Positions 61,761-64,000 of a stretch of DNA of 64,000 nt are shown in pieces. The position numbers were made by a program, and so were the translations under genes. How positions within the stretch are numbered: the first letter of the stretch is position 1; the number at the start of each line of letters is the position of its first letter. Source of the DNA: DATCDE01 sp038252405 (GTDB lineage: Bacteria > Actinomycetota > Actinomycetes > Prado026); assembly GCA_038252405.1 (NCBI GenBank), contig JBBSAJ010000005.1, positions 1 through 64,000 of the forward strand, written 5' to 3'. The notes under the pieces are model-generated. The model did no database searches and was not told where the DNA came from. It saw nothing but the letters and a program-made list of their open reading frames with translations.

Positions 61761-63450
61761 CGGCGCCCCTGGTCGGCAGACCCACGGTCAGCGGCACCCG
61801 GCGACCCACGGCGGCATCCGGCGGCTCGAGCGGCAGCGGCGAGCTGCTCAGCACGTCGCGGGCCCGGCGCGGCAGGGTCAGCCGGAAGTGGGTGCCGTCC
61901 CCGGGCTGGCCCCATGCCTGCAGCCAGCCGCCGTGCAGCCGGGCGTCCTCGAGCGCGATGGCCAGGCCGAGCCCGGTGCCACCCGTGGTCCGGGCCCGGG
62001 CCGGGTCGGCCCGCCAGAACCGGTTGAACACCAGCGAGGACTCCCCCGGGCGCAGCCCCACCCCGTGGTCGCGGACGCCGACCGCCGCGCCGCCGACGTC
62101 CTGCGCGACGGTGACGTCGATCGGCCGGCCCTCGCCGTGCTCGATGGCGTTGACGATCAGGTTGCGCACCACCCGCTCCACCCGGCGCGGGTCGCACTCG
62201 ACCAGGCAGCGCCGGCTGACGGTGACCACCGAGATGTCGCTGCCCCTCGCCTCGGCCAGCGGCGCCGCGCCGTCGACCACCCGGCGAACGATCTCGCACA
62301 GGTCGGCCTGCTCGGACTCGAGCACCGCCGCGCCGGCGTCATACCGGCTGATCTCCAGCAGGTCGGTGAGCAAGGACTCGAAGCGGTCCAGCTGGTTCTG
62401 CAGCAGCTCGGCCGACCGCGCGGTGGCCGGGTCGAAGTCCTGGCGCGCCTCGTGCAGTACGTCCGCGGCCATCCGCACCGTCGTGAGCGGGGTGCGCAGC
62501 TCGTGCGAGACGTCGGACACGAACCGGCGCTGGACCCGGGACAGGTCCTCGAGCTGGCTGATCTGCTTCTGCAGCGAGGACGCCATGTGGTTGAACGAGG
62601 TGGCCAGCCGGGCCAGGTCGTCCTCGCCCTGCACGGCCATCCGCTGCTCGAGCCGGCCGGCCGAGAACTGCTCGGCGGTCCGCGCCGCCATCCGCACCGG
62701 GGTGACCACCTGCCGGGTGACCACCCAGGCGATCAGGGCGAGCAGCCCGACGAGCAGCAGGCCGGCGACAATGAGCGTGCGCTGGAACAACGCCAGGGTG
62801 GCCTGCTCCTGGGTGAGCGGGAACACGTAGTACAGCTCGTAGGCGCCGGCCCCGGGGACCGACAGCGCTGCGCCCACGATGAAGCCCGGCACCCGCGTCG
62901 CGCCGTCCGCGGACGGCATCGTCGTGTACGTGTAGGACTGGCGCTGGGTGGAGGTGACCGCCTCGCGCAACGCCAGGGGCACGCTGCCCTTGTCGACCAG
63001 GTTGCTGCTGAACTCCGGCTGGGCCGGCACGTTCGCCGAGCCGAGCAGCAGCACCTGGTACAGCGGGGGCTGGCCGGCCCGGTTGCTCAGCTGCGTGGTG
63101 ATCCCCTGGATCAGCGCCTCGGTGGACGCGGCGTCGGTGGTGTCGGCAGCGTCCAGCCGGGCCTGCGCCTCGGTCAGGCCGGCCCGAGCCTCGTCCAGGG
63201 CGGCGTGCTGCTTGGCGTCGAGCAGTCCGGCGCTGATCCGGGACAGCAGCAGCCAGCCCAGCACGATCACCACGAGCACCGAGAGCACGGTGGTGGTCAG
63301 CACCACCCGCAGGTACAGCGACCGGCGCCAGGCCGCCACCACTCGTGCGGTGGTCCGCTCGACCAGCACGCGGGCGCCGAAGATCGCCGACCACAACCGG
63401 TGGCCCAGGGTCGGGCTCGACACCGGCGCGGTGGAGGAGGTGGACGTCAT
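61753..63450 (-). CDS. mtrB: Sensor histidine kinase MtrB
   Basis: A 565-residue membrane kinase. Helix 1 is LYLRVVLTTTVLSVLVVIVLG and helix 2 is TLIVAGLLLVGLLALIAWVV, with an extracellular sensor domain of about 150 residues between them. HAMP follows (EQFSAGRLEQRMAVQGEDDLARL). HisKA has the phosphoacceptor in FVSDVSHELRTPLTTVRMA. The ATPase domain has NLIVNAIEHGEG, DHGVGLRPGE and GGTGLGLAIALEDARLHGG. It phosphorylates MtrA and controls cell wall and division genes. It starts 10 bp after the mtrA stop. Confidence 0.97.
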   Translation of the reverse strand: MTSTSSTAPVSSPTLGHRLWSAIFGARVLVERTTARVVAAWRRSLYLRVVLTTTVLSVLVVIVLGWLLLSRISAGLLDAKQHAALDEARAGLTEAQARLDAADTTDAASTEALIQGITTQLSNRAGQPPLYQVLLLGSANVPAQPEFSSNLVDKGSVPLALREAVTSTQRQSYTYTTMPSADGATRVPGFIVGAALSVPGAGAYELYYVFPLTQEQATLALFQRTLIVAGLLLVGLLALIAWVVTRQVVTPVRMAARTAEQFSAGRLEQRMAVQGEDDLARLATSFNHMASSLQKQISQLEDLSRVQRRFVSDVSHELRTPLTTVRMAADVLHEARQDFDPATARSAELLQNQLDRFESLLTDLLEISRYDAGAAVLESEQADLCEIVRRVVDGAAPLAEARGSDISVVTVSRRCLVECDPRRVERVVRNLIVNAIEHGEGRPIDVTVAQDVGGAAVGVRDHGVGLRPGESSLVFNRFWRADPARARTTGGTGLGLAIALEDARLHGGWLQAWGQPGDGTHFRLTLPRRARDVLSSSPLPLEPPDAAVGRRVPLTVGLPTRGADA

Positions 63451-63460
63451 GGCCTGGTCC

Positions 63461-64000
63461 TCAGCCGCCCTCTGGGGACCCCGCCTTGTAGCCGACGCCG
63501 CGGACGGTGACCACGATCTCCGGCTTCTCCGGGTCCTTCTCGATCTTGGACCGCAGCCGCTGGACGTGGACGTTCACCAGCCGGGTGTCGGCGGCGTGCC
63601 GGTAGCCCCACACCTGCTCGAGCAGCAGCTCACGGGTGAACACCTGCCACGGCTTGCGGGCCAGCGCCACCAGCAGGTCGAACTCCAGCGGGGTCAGCGG
63701 GATGGCGTGGCCGTCGCGGGTCACCCGGTGGCCCGCGACGTCGATGCTCACGTCGCCGATGGTCAGCGACTCGGGGGCGATCTCGTTGTCCCGGCGCAGC
63801 CGGGCCCGGATCCGGGCCACCAGCTCCTTGGCCTTGAACGGCTTGACGATGTAGTCGTCGGCCCCGGACTCCAGCCCGACGACGACGTCGACCGTGTCGG
63901 TCTTCGCCGTGAGCATGACGATCGGGACGCCGGACTCGGCGCGGATCTGCTTGCACACGTCGATGCCGTCGCGGCCGGGCAGCATCAGGTCGAGCAGCAC
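63461..64000 (-). CDS. mtrA: Response regulator MtrA (5' end beyond the window)
   Basis: The last 179 residues of an OmpR/PhoB-type regulator. The receiver is entered at VLLDLMLPGRDG, which contains the phosphorylation Asp; VMLTAKTD and YIVKPFKAKELVARIRARL follow. The winged helix has VTRDGHAIPLTPLEFDLLVAL and TRLVNVHVQRLRSKIEKDP. The start codon lies outside the window. It is the first gene of the mtrA-mtrB-lpqB operon and binds origin- and cell-wall-gene promoters in other actinobacteria. Confidence 0.97.
   Translation of the reverse strand: MLLDLMLPGRDGIDVCKQIRAESGVPIVMLTAKTDTVDVVVGLESGADDYIVKPFKAKELVARIRARLRRDNEIAPESLTIGDVSIDVAGHRVTRDGHAIPLTPLEFDLLVALARKPWQVFTRELLLEQVWGYRHAADTRLVNVHVQRLRSKIEKDPEKPEIVVTVRGVGYKAGSPEGG

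Overview
This is chromosomal DNA from a very GC-rich (about 70% or more by eye) actinomycete. The evidence is the conserved mtrA-mtrB-lpqB-comF-hpf-secA block at 52.5-64 kb, the ftsE-ftsX-M23-S41-smpB-tmRNA neighbourhood, an actinobacterial Tad pilus cluster, a 180-kDa-type NAD-glutamate dehydrogenase, GTG starts, apparently leaderless genes with TANNNT boxes just before the start codon, and many 1-8 base start/stop overlaps. No marker fixes the genus. The Tad locus and the large glutamate dehydrogenase fit a Frankiales- or Geodermatophilales-like lineage, but that is inference.

Layout. 0-13.4 kb holds a frameshifted GNAT gene, trmB, a two-PAS LuxR regulator, a secreted phosphoesterase, a tyrosine phenol-lyase, a Na+/H+ antiporter operon, two alpha/beta hydrolases, a lone acyl-CoA carboxyltransferase, and a cupin/TetR pair behind a palindromic operator. 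13.4-17.85 kb is an accessory stretch: small orphan genes, a type II toxin-antitoxin pair, a membrane-anchored metzincin-like protease and a transposase fragment. It stops at the 3' end of ssrA (tmRNA, minus strand), a common integration point for mobile DNA. 18.5-22.8 kb carries a three-gene FGGY kinase / GlpA-like / FAD-oxidoreductase operon. 22.8-36.1 kb is one long minus-strand series: tad genes, prfB, ftsE, ftsX, a coiled-coil M23 endopeptidase, an S41 protease, smpB, an amidohydrolase and a DUF2207 protein.

36.3-45.7 kb contains NAD-glutamate dehydrogenase with pruA (proline/glutamate catabolism), then DUF6912, patatin-like lipase and wax ester synthase/diacylglycerol acyltransferase genes (storage-lipid turnover). 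45.9-51.2 kb has a cupredoxin lipoprotein with a polytopic membrane protein, a HAD hydrolase, a phosphotransferase and an MFS exporter. 51.1-52.5 kb holds a CpaE-like ATPase and an Rv3235-family gene facing away from each other, each apparently missing its 5' end at one shared junction. 52.5-64 kb is secA, a YcaQ-family gene, a histidine-rich lipoprotein, a LuxR response regulator, hpf, comF, lpqB, mtrB and the start-less end of mtrA.

Most of the window is ordinary actinobacterial chromosome and I see no clear new defence or biosynthetic system. The best leads are a 25-bp inverted repeat carrying small internal palindromes (3.16-3.30 kb), the ssrA-bounded accessory segment with its metzincin and tandem repeats, the broken divergent pair at 52.2 kb, the cupredoxin/membrane-protein pair, and orphan operators in front of the cupin and MFS genes.
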